From a virus, in IMG/VR virus record IMGVR_UViG_3300025423_000009, positions 53,948-117,947 of that record: DNA of 64,000 nt; one strand, written 5' to 3'. The translations under genes and the position numbers were made by a program. Every line of letters begins with the position of its first letter. Positions within the stretch are counted from its first letter, which is position 1. Shown here in pieces: positions 38,322-46,524 of the stretch. The notes below the pieces were generated by a model. It did no database searches, was not told where the DNA came from, and worked only from the letters and a program-made list of their open reading frames with translations.

Positions 38322-38945
38322 TTAGGTTCCGATACCACCGCTAATGGTTACACCGCCCACGTTGACGGAAGCGGAGACACCGGCCGAGATACCAAAGCTT
38401 CCGCCAGATCCACCCGAGCTCGGAGTCGAGCTGGCTTCCCAGTATTGATACTGAACCGTCACGTCGAATTCCTCGATAGTATCATTGGAGTCATAGGCCA
38501 GATCGATAGCACCGACCGTCGAAGGAAATACACCGCGAAAGATGTAAGTCTTCACAACGGCTCCAGACTTATCGAGCTGAGCAACGGACCAGTCGGTCAT
38601 GTAGTCCTTGGGATTCGTGCGACCGATATTGGATTGATGCTGATTGATTCCGTTCATCCAACGCTCGAACGCGTCACGAAGCTTCATCGGCACGTCATTG
38701 ATGACCTTAATGGTCCATTCGGGGAACGTGCGATCACCGGCGATCTTGAGCTTACGACCACGGAATGGAACCTCGATGAGGCCCTGAGTTGAGGTTGGAA
38801 GACTCGCGCCCTTGATCATGAAGGAAGCGAGTTCCGAACTACCACCGGCAAAGCCGGGGAAGTTACACGTGACCTGAAACAGATTAGCGCGAGCACCTCC
38901 GCCGGTCAGCTTGGACTTGAATTGATCTACACCTAGAGTTGGCAT
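38322..38945 (-). CDS. 19: tail tube protein gp19
   Basis: 207 residues. TLGVDQFKSKLTGGGARANLFQVTCNFPGF, MIKGASLPTSTQGLIEVPFRGRKLKIAGDRTFPEWTIKVIND, AFERWMNGINQH, YIFRGVFPSTVGAIDLAYDSNDTIEEFDVTVQYQYWE: a full T4-type tube subunit. The last about 35 residues are a Gly/Ser-rich extension. An A-rich stretch replaces a normal ribosome binding site; TATAAATA is 16 nt upstream. Confidence 0.95.
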   Translation of the reverse strand: MPTLGVDQFKSKLTGGGARANLFQVTCNFPGFAGGSSELASFMIKGASLPTSTQGLIEVPFRGRKLKIAGDRTFPEWTIKVINDVPMKLRDAFERWMNGINQHQSNIGRTNPKDYMTDWSVAQLDKSGAVVKTYIFRGVFPSTVGAIDLAYDSNDTIEEFDVTVQYQYWEASSTPSSGGSGGSFGISAGVSASVNVGGVTISGGIGT

Positions 38946-38961
38946 AAGTTTTTCTTTCTTT

Positions 38962-38969
38962 TATTTATA
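38962..38969 (-). promoter_or_regulatory. late promoter for gp19
   Basis: TATAAATA, 16 nt before the ATG at 38945, followed by AAAGAAAGAAAAA. Confidence 0.75.
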
Positions 38970-38984
38970 TGTCGGTTTCCAGGT

Positions 38985-41012
38985 TTACGCGTTCGAGGCG
39001 CCAGCGATCTCCGAGAAGGAGACACCTGTACGAGTGGCAATGAAGTTCAGAGTGATGAAGTTAATCGATCGCGCAGGCTTGATGTAGATGTCCGCCACGA
39101 ACTGATTGGCATCTACCACTCCCGGAGTGTTATTGGTCGAGTCGCACACCACAAGGAAGTCCGTGATGCCACGACGACCTTGAATGTCCCGCAAGAACGG
39201 TTCCGTCATGTTACGGAACATTGCCTGTGTGAACTGATCGTTGAGCTCGAAAAGCTGATACTTAGCGGCCGTCGAGATCGCTTTCTCGAGGATGATGAAG
39301 AGGCGACGAACGTTGATGCGATCGAAGGCACTCGGCTTGGACTGAGCGGTCTTGTCACCAAAGAGCAGAATGCCCTGACCGGGGAACGAGACGATCGGAT
39401 TGATCGAGGCCTGATAGAGAGCGTCACGACCGGCCTGATCGGCGTTGTAGGCCAGCTTGGTCACACCCTTCAGATTGCCGCGATTGTAACCGGCCGGAGA
39501 GAACCAGGCATCAGCAACCGTATCGGTATTGGCACAGAGACCAGCCATGTGACCACACGCCGGAATCCAGACGTAGTTGTCTTGATACTTATTATAGACG
39601 TACAGCGGAGTCGAGTCGAACACGGAGTATGAATCGTGCGTGGCCGTCTGATCATTGAACTTGGCCAGAATGGCCGCTTGCTTGGCCGAATTGGAGGTCT
39701 GCTGCCAAATGTTCAATGGAGCCGAGATGAAACCAACGACATCCTTACGAGTGTTTGCGATCAATTGAACGGTTTGCTCCGCAAAACTGAGACCGGTCAA
39801 ACCAGTAGTGTCGCCACTGAAGAGCAGATTGATGTCGATCGTTGCCGCGTCGAGGAACACGGTATTCAATGCATTACCGATGTCACCAGAAGCACCGATC
39901 ACGGAACCGTCCGAACCATTACCACCAAGAGTACCAGTGATTCCCAATGTGTTGAGGTTGCCAAGCACGTGCGCCAGTGCCGTCGTGGTGATCGGCAGAT
40001 TGATGAATGCCGTGTTGTTCAAAGATATGTCCGCATTGGGAATCTCGGCGACGAGAGTGTTGCCATAGATCCACGAGGAATTACGATTGATGTAATCACG
40101 ATAGTAATTGTTCGTGCCATCCGGACGCTTACCATCCGTGTAGAGTGACAAATTCTGCCACTTCTCGATCAAAGTGCCAGGAGTACCGGAGATACCACCA
40201 TCAATATCAACCACGGCCACGTGAACTTCATCGGGTTCGAAGAACGTCAACTTGGCCGACGTCGTTGAGGTGATGAAGGAACTCGACAGCGTGATGAGAT
40301 AGTTTGAACCGGTCGTGGAGATCGATTGCACACGAGCCGCGGAACCAGTGGAGATTCCGGTGCCGATGACGTACATTGAGGTAGAGATGCCGGTGTTCAC
40401 AAAGGAAGCACTGGAAACCAGAACCGTGCTCTGAGAAGCCGTGATAGTATTGCTAGACACAGTGACGACCGTCGTATTGTTCGAGTTGTAGGTCGGCACG
40501 TAGTCGAACAGCTTGCCATATGAGTCCGTCGGGCTCGTAGCCGCCGTGACGACGTAGACGCCCAGAGAGTTGCCCGTAGTGCCAGGATATCGAGCGATGA
40601 AAGTGTACGATGAGGATCCAACCGGAGAAGCCGCGGAGCTCGAGAGGTTGTTGAACTGATCGATGTTACCGATCAAAACGCTCGTCGAAGCAGAAACATA
40701 CGATCCGGAACCGGAGTTCGTGATGTAGGTCGCGATCGCATTTGCCGCGGAAGAATTGATCGAGCGGGAAACCTTGAGTGTGTTGCCGTACTTAAGAAAG
40801 CTTGCGGCGGTCAAGAACGGAACCGCATGAGCCGCATCGGGCTTACCGAAGTTGGTGACGAGGTCTACTTCCGAGGAGACCGTGACGGGAATGCCGATTG
40901 GACCCCACTTAAACGGACCGGCATAAGCGCCGATCGAAGTGGCGACGGCTGGTACGACGTTTGACAGGTCTTTTTCTTGAACCTGAACGCCTGGAGAGAC
41001 GAGGAATGCCAT
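38985..41012 (-). CDS. 18: tail sheath protein gp18
   Basis: 675 residues. Conserved N-terminus SPGVQVQEKDLSNVVPAVATSIGAYAGPFKWGPIG and C-terminal LFIILEKAISTAAKYQLFELNDQFTQAMFRNMTEPFLRDIQGRRGITDFLVVCD. Contractile sheath around the tube. Residues about 193-257 are a Ser/Thr-rich module (TSMYVIGTGISTGSAARVQSI) like the one inserted in gp23 and three baseplate proteins. Has a proper leader of about 60 nt with an AAAGGT ribosome binding site. Confidence 0.95.
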   Translation of the reverse strand: MAFLVSPGVQVQEKDLSNVVPAVATSIGAYAGPFKWGPIGIPVTVSSEVDLVTNFGKPDAAHAVPFLTAASFLKYGNTLKVSRSINSSAANAIATYITNSGSGSYVSASTSVLIGNIDQFNNLSSSAASPVGSSSYTFIARYPGTTGNSLGVYVVTAATSPTDSYGKLFDYVPTYNSNNTTVVTVSSNTITASQSTVLVSSASFVNTGISTSMYVIGTGISTGSAARVQSISTTGSNYLITLSSSFITSTTSAKLTFFEPDEVHVAVVDIDGGISGTPGTLIEKWQNLSLYTDGKRPDGTNNYYRDYINRNSSWIYGNTLVAEIPNADISLNNTAFINLPITTTALAHVLGNLNTLGITGTLGGNGSDGSVIGASGDIGNALNTVFLDAATIDINLLFSGDTTGLTGLSFAEQTVQLIANTRKDVVGFISAPLNIWQQTSNSAKQAAILAKFNDQTATHDSYSVFDSTPLYVYNKYQDNYVWIPACGHMAGLCANTDTVADAWFSPAGYNRGNLKGVTKLAYNADQAGRDALYQASINPIVSFPGQGILLFGDKTAQSKPSAFDRINVRRLFIILEKAISTAAKYQLFELNDQFTQAMFRNMTEPFLRDIQGRRGITDFLVVCDSTNNTPGVVDANQFVADIYIKPARSINFITLNFIATRTGVSFSEIAGASNA

Positions 41013-41079
41013 ATTAGTTGTTACCTTTCAGTTATTGGTTTGATAAGTTGAATGACAAGAGGATTAACTCACTTAACCG

Positions 41080-41087
41080 TATTTATT
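41080..41087 (-). promoter_or_regulatory. late promoter for gp18
   Basis: AATAAATA about 67 nt before the gp18 ATG. It faces a plus-strand CATAAATA at 41116-41123, only 28 bp away: a divergent late promoter pair. Confidence 0.6.
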
Positions 41088-41115
41088 ATATTTCACTTTT
41101 CAACTATTCATGATG

Positions 41116-41123
41116 CATAAATA
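41116..41123 (+). promoter_or_regulatory. plus-strand late promoter of the divergent pair
   Basis: CATAAATA on the plus strand, 3 nt before an ATG that opens a 16-codon frame (41127-41177). Drives the only well-supported plus-strand unit in the window. Confidence 0.55.
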
Positions 41124-41126
41124 GAA

Positions 41127-41177
41127 ATGCTGGTCGCGATACGCCAATATCCACCAGCTCTACAACAACCCGATTAA
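41127..41177 (+). ncRNA. hairpin leader RNA, plus copy (16-codon leader frame possible)
   Basis: Stem GCTGG/CCAGC (41129-41133 with 41154-41158) around a second stem GATA/TATC (41138-41141 with 41148-41151). A closely similar sequence in opposite orientation (43716-43748) has GATG/CATC at the inner stem, a compensatory change, while a 1-nt loop difference breaks the reading frame. This points to conserved RNA structure rather than a conserved peptide. Confidence 0.5.
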
Positions 41178-41184
41178 AGGAATT

Positions 41185-41313
41185 ATGCAGCACAATCATA
41201 TCTATCGCCCCTACAGGGATGGCCATCAGGTCGATCCTTCACGCTCTATTGCTATACGTAAAGCAAAAGCGGAATTCAAAAATGAGAATCTTTTACAATA
41301 TATTCAACTGTAG
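41185..41313 (+). CDS. 42-residue plus-strand protein
   Basis: Starts MQHNHIYRPYRDGHQVDPSR, continues with a basic helix (IAIRKAKAEFKNENLL), stops at 41313, 9 bp before the convergent terminase stop. Shine-Dalgarno AAAGGA 5 nt before the ATG and a late-type promoter upstream. Its first residues resemble the start of the homing endonuclease at 42919-43680 (MHIYRHPSHE), whose leader is also similar, so the two share an ancestry. Function unknown. Confidence 0.5.
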   Translation: MQHNHIYRPYRDGHQVDPSRSIAIRKAKAEFKNENLLQYIQL

Positions 41314-41321
41314 TTCGAGTT

Positions 41322-42947
41322 TCACAGAGAATCCCATGCGCGCTGCTGCTCGAGCATCTCGCTGTACACTTCCATTGATCGAGTCGCCTCTCCTTGAGTT
41401 GCTCCTCCCAGGAAACCAGCTGGCACCAGCTCGTCCTCCATCGCCTTCACGGATTCCGCAAAGAGCATCTCCTTGAGCTCTCCGTCCTTTAGCTCCGCAA
41501 ATGGAGTGGTCAGAAACCAAGCCAACATCACGAGGTTCATCACGAGGTCATCATGATTGTTTCCCTCGGCCTGATAGCTGTCTCCATGAGCAGCAAACGT
41601 AGATAGTTCGAGTATCGCGTCGGAGTCATGAATCGTCAGCTTCTTTCCCTCGATCAGATCTTTCAGGAACGAGCATCCAACCTTCTTGACTCTCTTGGTC
41701 ATCGTAACGCCGATGCCTCCCTTGACTCCAGATCGTTCCACGAAGGTGTTCTCGTATTCCATGTCATAATATACTCCGTTGCAGACCACCTGTCCGACGT
41801 CATTGTTCTCAATGACGATCAGAGCCTCGTTGAATCGCTTGGCCACGCCAACAATGAGATCCGGAAAGATTAGCGGAGAGATCAGATTGTCTCGAAAGGT
41901 AGCCACCTGCTCGAACGGACGAACCGAGAGATCCGTGACCGTCAGAGTGGAATAGTCCTGTCCTCGTCCCTTACATACGTCGACCGTGACGACATATCGA
42001 TGCCCTTCAATCGGCTTCTGATAGATCTTCACGTTGCGAATCGTCTCGATTGGTATCGAAGCCTTCAGAGCCAGCAGATGTTCGGCCGCAATAAGAGTGT
42101 CCGTAGATCCAATCGCGTGATTGTTATACTCTTGATCAAATTGTGCCTGAGACGTATTGGCGATAGTTTCCTGCTTCCACTTCTCGTCTCGTCCTGGAAC
42201 ATCCCACCAGTCCACACGAAAGGGTTTATACTCATTGGCTCCTTGAACCGCTCCTTGCCAGAGCCGATAGAAGAGATTACCAACTCCGTTCATGGTCGAT
42301 GTGATGATGACCTGCGACTTCTTGCCAGAAGAGATCACCGGATAAGTTGACGTGTAGAAGGTATCCGCATCGTTTACGAATGAAAACTCGTCAATGTAAA
42401 GCAATGAAATCGATTGACCGCGAATGGAGTTGCCCGATGTGGCGGCCGCGATGATTCGCGAGTTATTGGAGAATGAGATCGATCCTTTATTCAGAGCACG
42501 ACATCCCGGTTGCAGAAAGAACGGCAGATTTTCCAGAGCCAGAGTAATGCGCGCCAGCATCTCGCGAGCCGTCATGCCCTTATTGGCCAGGATAGCTATA
42601 GTCTTATCGGCGTGAAAAAGAGCATACCATAGAAGATATATCGATACGGACACAGACTTTCCCGATTGACGGCATGCCAATACAATGTTGAATCGATTCT
42701 CATTGAACTGCTTGAACATCTTCTCCTGATATGGATAGAGATTGAAAGGAACCAATCCCTTGTCGATGTTGATGATCTTGCAATATGTTCGAGCGAAGTA
42801 GGCCGGATCGACCATGCACTTCTTATACTCCTCAATCTCCTTAGCCGTGAAATTCTGCTGAATGCCATCACGCTTGACATTAGCATTGCCAAGATATGAA
42901 AGGCCGATCTTCGACTTGTCAATTACACGTTGCATATTTTGGAGCAT
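41322..42947 (-). CDS. 17: terminase large subunit gp17
   Basis: 541 residues. ATPase with ACRQSGKSVS (Walker A, about 91-100) and SLLYIDEFSF (Walker B, Asp186, Glu187), then the RNase H-like nuclease VVTVDVCKGRGQDYSTLTV (first metal Asp), IVIENNDVGQVVCNGV and NHDDLVMNLVMLAWFL (last Asp pair). Packages DNA through the gp20 portal. The start codon region is overlapped for 29 bp by the end of the homing endonuclease gene, so gp17 translation is likely coupled to it. Confidence 0.96.
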   Translation of the reverse strand: MLQNMQRVIDKSKIGLSYLGNANVKRDGIQQNFTAKEIEEYKKCMVDPAYFARTYCKIINIDKGLVPFNLYPYQEKMFKQFNENRFNIVLACRQSGKSVSVSIYLLWYALFHADKTIAILANKGMTAREMLARITLALENLPFFLQPGCRALNKGSISFSNNSRIIAAATSGNSIRGQSISLLYIDEFSFVNDADTFYTSTYPVISSGKKSQVIITSTMNGVGNLFYRLWQGAVQGANEYKPFRVDWWDVPGRDEKWKQETIANTSQAQFDQEYNNHAIGSTDTLIAAEHLLALKASIPIETIRNVKIYQKPIEGHRYVVTVDVCKGRGQDYSTLTVTDLSVRPFEQVATFRDNLISPLIFPDLIVGVAKRFNEALIVIENNDVGQVVCNGVYYDMEYENTFVERSGVKGGIGVTMTKRVKKVGCSFLKDLIEGKKLTIHDSDAILELSTFAAHGDSYQAEGNNHDDLVMNLVMLAWFLTTPFAELKDGELKEMLFAESVKAMEDELVPAGFLGGATQGEATRSMEVYSEMLEQQRAWDSL

Positions 42948-43680
42948 ATACTATTAGCATAGAATATATGTATCCTAGCGATTGAATCGTCGCATTATAT
43001 GCAAGGCGTCTATTCTGTTTTACCGTATCTAATCCTTTCAATACCGATTCTCGTGATCTTTTTTTACCTAACAAAGATTGTGCTATTTTTAATCTTTTTT
43101 CAATCGTCATATTCGCAGCACACGTGTTAGACATTTTTTTGCAATATTCTATAGATCTTGGTTTTTTAAGTTTTTTACCTTTATTGAGTTTAGACAATTT
43201 ATCTTTATGTTCCCGAGATAGCGGTTTAAGTTTTCTACCGATAGCTTTTTCTGATATTCTACGTTTAGTTTCTTCAGTATGCGGTTTTCCTTTTATGCCT
43301 TTTTTTCGAATATAAGAGCCATTGCCTCCACTGTTACTTTTATTCAACCATGATTTATTTGCGGCCGCATTTACTCTTTGCAAAAATTTAGCTTCATATG
43401 CTCTAGTTTGTTCAATAGAATTAAACAAGATAATTTTCTTAATCATAAAACTATCATGTCCTTCATGTTTTATGATTTGCTGCACTAATTTTGAAGATGT
43501 GATATAGCCATCATTTGTCATAAATGTAGCAGGATTTGTTTCTCTCTTAAATGATTGGGCTCTTGCATATTTAGAACCAGCATAATATAGTTTACTAGTT
43601 TTATGTTGAATAATATAGAAAAATGGAAGTTTAGGAAGTGAACACAATAGTTCATGCGAAGGATGTCGATAAATATGCAT
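42919..43680 (-). CDS. GIY-YIG-like homing endonuclease (upstream of terminase)
   Basis: 253 residues, strongly AT-rich. LPFFYIIQHKTSKLYYAGSKYARAQS fits the GIY-YIG core, DGYITSSKLVQQIIKHEG and RAYEAKFLQRVNAA supply the Arg/Glu region, followed by NUMOD3 repeats (GKPHTEETKRRISEKAIGRK, SREHKDKLSKLNKGKKLKKP) and a helix-turn-helix-like end. The first 12 residues (MHIYRHPSHELL) seem to come from another gene, the relative of the plus-strand protein at 41185. Free-standing mobile gene overlapping the gp17 start. Confidence 0.8.
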   Translation of the reverse strand: MHIYRHPSHELLCSLPKLPFFYIIQHKTSKLYYAGSKYARAQSFKRETNPATFMTNDGYITSSKLVQQIIKHEGHDSFMIKKIILFNSIEQTRAYEAKFLQRVNAAANKSWLNKSNSGGNGSYIRKKGIKGKPHTEETKRRISEKAIGRKLKPLSREHKDKLSKLNKGKKLKKPRSIEYCKKMSNTCAANMTIEKRLKIAQSLLGKKRSRESVLKGLDTVKQNRRLAYNATIQSLGYIYSMLIVYAPKYATCN

Positions 43681-43715
43681 AGCTGCGGTTCTCTCGTTAA
43701 TTGTTGAACTGTAGA

Positions 43716-43748
43716 GCTGGCGGATGTTGATAGCATCGTGGCCAGCAT
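43716..43748 (-). ncRNA. hairpin leader RNA, minus copy
   Basis: Stem GCTGG/CCAGC (43742-43746 with 43716-43720) around GATG/CATC (43734-43737 with 43723-43726), 7-nt loop. Starts 3 nt after a perfect TATAAATA and has the same layout as the plus-strand copy at 41127. Lies upstream of the homing endonuclease and gp17. Confidence 0.5.
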
Positions 43749-43751
43749 TCC

Positions 43752-43759
43752 TATTTATA
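43752..43759 (-). promoter_or_regulatory. late promoter for the endonuclease-gp17 transcript
   Basis: TATAAATA followed by GGA-ATG; the transcript would begin at the hairpin leader RNA. Confidence 0.75.
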
Positions 43760-43761
43760 CT

Positions 43762-44220
43762 TTAGGATGTTTCAACAATAATATCAGAACCACTGGCTAA
43801 TTTTTGCTGCAGATCCGCCGTTGTGCCGACGAACACGGCGACATTCGTCGCAGGTTGCTGAGATGTAGGTGCATCCTCGGCTTTCTTGCCAATGATGAGC
43901 TCCTTGCGTTTCTTCTGCAGATCCATGAGTTTGTCCGTCATGTCGGACGTGGCCTGAAGCATTCCGGTCAAGACTTCAAACGCTCGTGGATGCTCGGCCT
44001 CGTCGGCCACGACGATGAGTCTGTCCAAAGACTCCTCGGCCTTCTGAATCAGAGTCTTTAGCTTCTTACGTGCAAACTTATAGTCTTCCTCGGAATCTGA
44101 AACGAGTTCTTCCTTCTCGGGAGCTGGAGTCATGACTGCCGGTGCAGATGGCAAAGCCGGCTTCACTGGAAGATTATTCTCCAGCGCCGTCAGAATGCTC
44201 AGATGTTTATCATGACTCAT
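43762..44220 (-). CDS. 16: terminase small subunit gp16
   Basis: 152 residues. The conserved helical pair DYKFARKKLKTLIQKAEESLDRLIVVADEAEHPRAFEVLTGMLQATSDMTDKLMDLQKKRKEL aligns with T4 gp16 (central coiled coil), flanked by Pro/Ala-rich N-terminal and disordered C-terminal regions. Recognises phage DNA ends and regulates gp17. Separated from gp17 by the endonuclease gene. Confidence 0.88.
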   Translation of the reverse strand: MSHDKHLSILTALENNLPVKPALPSAPAVMTPAPEKEELVSDSEEDYKFARKKLKTLIQKAEESLDRLIVVADEAEHPRAFEVLTGMLQATSDMTDKLMDLQKKRKELIIGKKAEDAPTSQQPATNVAVFVGTTADLQQKLASGSDIIVETS

Positions 44221-44439
44221 AATATATCAGTAATTAACTATAATGCGATTGACCGTCGAGTATTCGGCCGTTGCCACTTGCTCGCAATCTTATTTGAAGC
44301 CGGTATTATTGACATCACCGACGATGTGGATTCTGAATTCTTGTTCGGCCATAAATTGAGGTGCCGCCAGTTATTTCGCCAAGCCCAGCCGATAACGATT
44401 CGTGTCGCCCGCAATTTGCACCGAAATCCACACCACTAA
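44212..44439 (+). CDS. possible plus-strand 75-codon gene
   Basis: Open frame MTHNISVINYNAIDRRVFGR...LFEAGIIDITDDVDSEFLFGHKL...NLHRNPHH. The composition looks protein-like and the antisense strand has no long frame here, but there is no promoter, no ribosome binding site and no recognised family; the first bases overlap the gp16 start. Could be a relic. The gap 44221-44646 contains otherwise only the candidate below. Confidence 0.25.
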   Translation: MTHNISVINYNAIDRRVFGRCHLLAILFEAGIIDITDDVDSEFLFGHKLRCRQLFRQAQPITIRVARNLHRNPHH

Positions 44440-44552
44440 ATTCGTGCTGACTGGTGGCGTGTTTGTGCCGTTAGACTATTGTTCCCTTTAAGCATTTTTT
44501 CCATGTTACCTCCTAATACTTTTTCGAAGATTAGAGCAATGAATGGCAGCAT
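44436..44552 (-). CDS. possible 38-codon gene with a perfect internal Shine-Dalgarno
   Basis: MLPFIALIFEKVLGGNMEKM onwards, ending in a basic, polar tail. Inside it, AGGAGGTAAC directly precedes an in-frame ATG at 44504, the best ribosome binding site of the whole window, so a 22-codon product may be made instead. Two further tiny frames precede it. Unusual for this phage, whose genes mostly lack such sites; may be imported DNA. Confidence 0.35.
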   Translation of the reverse strand: MLPFIALIFEKVLGGNMEKMLKGNNSLTAQTRHQSARI

Positions 44553-44646
44553 AAATTCACGTTGGCACGGTTATTGTTGCTTTTGCTAACATCATTTCGT
44601 GCATTTTGTTTTCCCTTCTCCCTTGCTCATAAAACTTAAAGAGCTT

Positions 44647-45084
44647 TCACTGACTAACCGATGGCGAGTTTGTGACAGCGTTGTCCGCATTGGATTCCAC
44701 GTTTGTGGTCGGTGCTGAATCAGAAGCTACCGACCTCACCAACTTGGCGCGAACCACCACCCCATTGCTTGTCGTGGAAAAGGTTGCTGACGCAAGATTT
44801 GTGATGTCATAACCAGCAGGCAAATTTGTCACCAACTGGCCGAGCGTCGTCAGCGGCACGATGATAACTGCCTTTCCACCGATGATGGCGTTCGTCCCTT
44901 TGATGGAAATAAATCCATTCGGAACTGCCGCTTGAGACATTAGGCTCTCGCCAACTCCAACTGGCAAAGTGGTGGATATAGTCACAGCTTCCGTCTGGAC
45001 ATTCACCGAGCTTTGAGCGCGAACAGCTTGAGAAGTTATTCCCGCTAGAATAGCGAGGCCGATAGTAATTAGAGTTTTTTTCAT
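44647..45084 (-). CDS. secreted protein with Sec signal peptide
   Basis: 145 residues: MKKTLITIGLAILAGITSQAVRAQ is a typical signal peptide with an AxA-type cleavage site (VRA-QS), followed by a beta-rich chain (AVTISTTLPVGVGESLMSQAAVPNGFISIKGTNAIIGGKAVIIVPL...) with TNLPAGYDITNLASA. No enzyme motif. 4 bp downstream of the fibre-like gene and likely co-transcribed with it. The Asn/Thr-rich wording is like Verrucomicrobia exported proteins in my experience. Role unknown. Confidence 0.6.
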   Translation of the reverse strand: MKKTLITIGLAILAGITSQAVRAQSSVNVQTEAVTISTTLPVGVGESLMSQAAVPNGFISIKGTNAIIGGKAVIIVPLTTLGQLVTNLPAGYDITNLASATFSTTSNGVVVRAKLVRSVASDSAPTTNVESNADNAVTNSPSVSQ

Positions 45085-45088
45085 GGTT

Positions 45089-46507
45089 TTATTGGATGCG
45101 GATGTATGCGCCAGACGTGCTTTGCGCCTGATACGCGATTGTTTGCCCTGCGGTTAAAGCGACTACTGCTGTGTCAGCAAAAGAGCCGCCTGTCACGCTC
45201 AAGGTAGTCACGATTGACTTGGTGTGAATGCGATAAATCTGGCCTACCAGCGTGCCGGTGGAAGGCAGGGCAATGGTAATACTGGCGATGGTTGAGCCAC
45301 TGGAAAGATAAACAGTCTCATTCCAGTATGACGTGGAAGCCGTCACTGTCCCGCTGGTCGCCGCCGAGGTCGTTAAGTGTGGCGCAAGGTCTTTGCCTGC
45401 CTCGTTGACAGAGCCAGCTACATAGATATTTGAAGCATTCGTGTAGTAGCCTGATTGCGTCATAGTTCCGGTAATGTCTACTTTAGCTTGTGGTGCGTTG
45501 TTTCCAACGCCTATGCTGCCTTGAACTATGAGGCCGTTATCGGGCATCTGGAATGTTCCAGACGTATAGCTTTCACCAATAGCCATGCCTGACGTGTATG
45601 AGCCGTTTATTTTGCCGCCACCTGTATCGCCGTTAGAACCGATAGCAACCATTGGGCGGAGTGCAGCACTTCCAGAGCCACCAGAGCATACAGAAAAAAT
45701 TGACTGACCAGTATAGCCAAGACGGTCGCCAAACGTCCACTGCGCGGCTGCGGGCTCTCCCGAAATGCCAAAAGTATAAAAACCTAAAGAGCAAACACCA
45801 CCACCACTATTGCTCCTGAGCCTTAAGGAAGGAGAGCCGCCGTTAATGTAAAAGTTATTAGTGCCAGACTGGAAAATAATGTCGCCAGAGCTATTACCTA
45901 TGCTGCCGTTTACATCGAGCTTGTAGATGGGGTTATTTAAACCAACTCCTACATTTCCATAAAAGGTCGCATAGCCGGAATCAGCGTCCATAGAGATTGT
46001 TTGATAGCCTGCTTGTGCGTTCATCATCAACCCATTGTTCGGCGAACCTTCGTCGTCTATGTTGCCGATGGCGACGCTGCCGGCGCTGCCATCGCCATAG
46101 TCGTGACTTGCTATCTCCAACGTTGCCGAATCGCTATAAAACTGTTGCGCAGTCATGTAATTATTCCAATAAACGCCGCTGTAGCCGGGCTCGCCGCCGG
46201 TGGAGCAGAGGACAGCTCCTTGAATTCCAGTAGATTGACTTCCATCATAAAGTCCGGCAGGGACATAAAGATTGCTGGCTGTTACGTTAGTGCCGCTCGC
46301 GTTGTTGATGTTGGTGGCCGTCCCGATATTATTCATTGAATATTGTACATTCAAAAAATTCGTATTGATCTTCTGAAATGCAACTCGAAGAGGATCACCG
46401 GTGTGATCATTGGCATTCGTTCCAACATTGACAAGATTGATATTCTGAGCATGACTACAGAACATCAACAAAAACATGGCAATGAATGATAGTAGTATTT
46501 TTTTCAT
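45089..46507 (-). CDS. fibre-like protein with Sec signal peptide
   Basis: 472 residues. Signal peptide MKKILLSFIAMFLLMFCSHA, then the phage virion attachment motif GTNANDHTGDPLRVAFQKINTNF, which in other phages occurs near the N-terminus of fibre and structural proteins, then beta-rich segments with YKLDVNGSIGNSSGD and VGVGLNNP repeats typical of fibres and of bacterial surface proteins. C-terminal IYRIHTKSIVTTLSVTGGSF domain. A signal peptide on a presumed tail fibre is not expected, since tails assemble in the cytoplasm. Confidence 0.65.
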   Translation of the reverse strand: MKKILLSFIAMFLLMFCSHAQNINLVNVGTNANDHTGDPLRVAFQKINTNFLNVQYSMNNIGTATNINNASGTNVTASNLYVPAGLYDGSQSTGIQGAVLCSTGGEPGYSGVYWNNYMTAQQFYSDSATLEIASHDYGDGSAGSVAIGNIDDEGSPNNGLMMNAQAGYQTISMDADSGYATFYGNVGVGLNNPIYKLDVNGSIGNSSGDIIFQSGTNNFYINGGSPSLRLRSNSGGGVCSLGFYTFGISGEPAAAQWTFGDRLGYTGQSIFSVCSGGSGSAALRPMVAIGSNGDTGGGKINGSYTSGMAIGESYTSGTFQMPDNGLIVQGSIGVGNNAPQAKVDITGTMTQSGYYTNASNIYVAGSVNEAGKDLAPHLTTSAATSGTVTASTSYWNETVYLSSGSTIASITIALPSTGTLVGQIYRIHTKSIVTTLSVTGGSFADTAVVALTAGQTIAYQAQSTSGAYIRIQ

Positions 46508-46516
46508 TTCTAATCT

Positions 46517-46524
46517 TATTTATC
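46517..46524 (-). promoter_or_regulatory. late-type promoter for the fibre-like gene
   Basis: GATAAATA, 9 nt before the ATG at 46507. Confidence 0.5.

Noticed and set aside
43518-43748. 76-codon frame starting 3 nt after the late box (MLATMLSTSASS)
   Set aside because: It runs out of frame through the endonuclease gene, and the matching frame is not kept in the plus-strand copy. Better seen as structured RNA.
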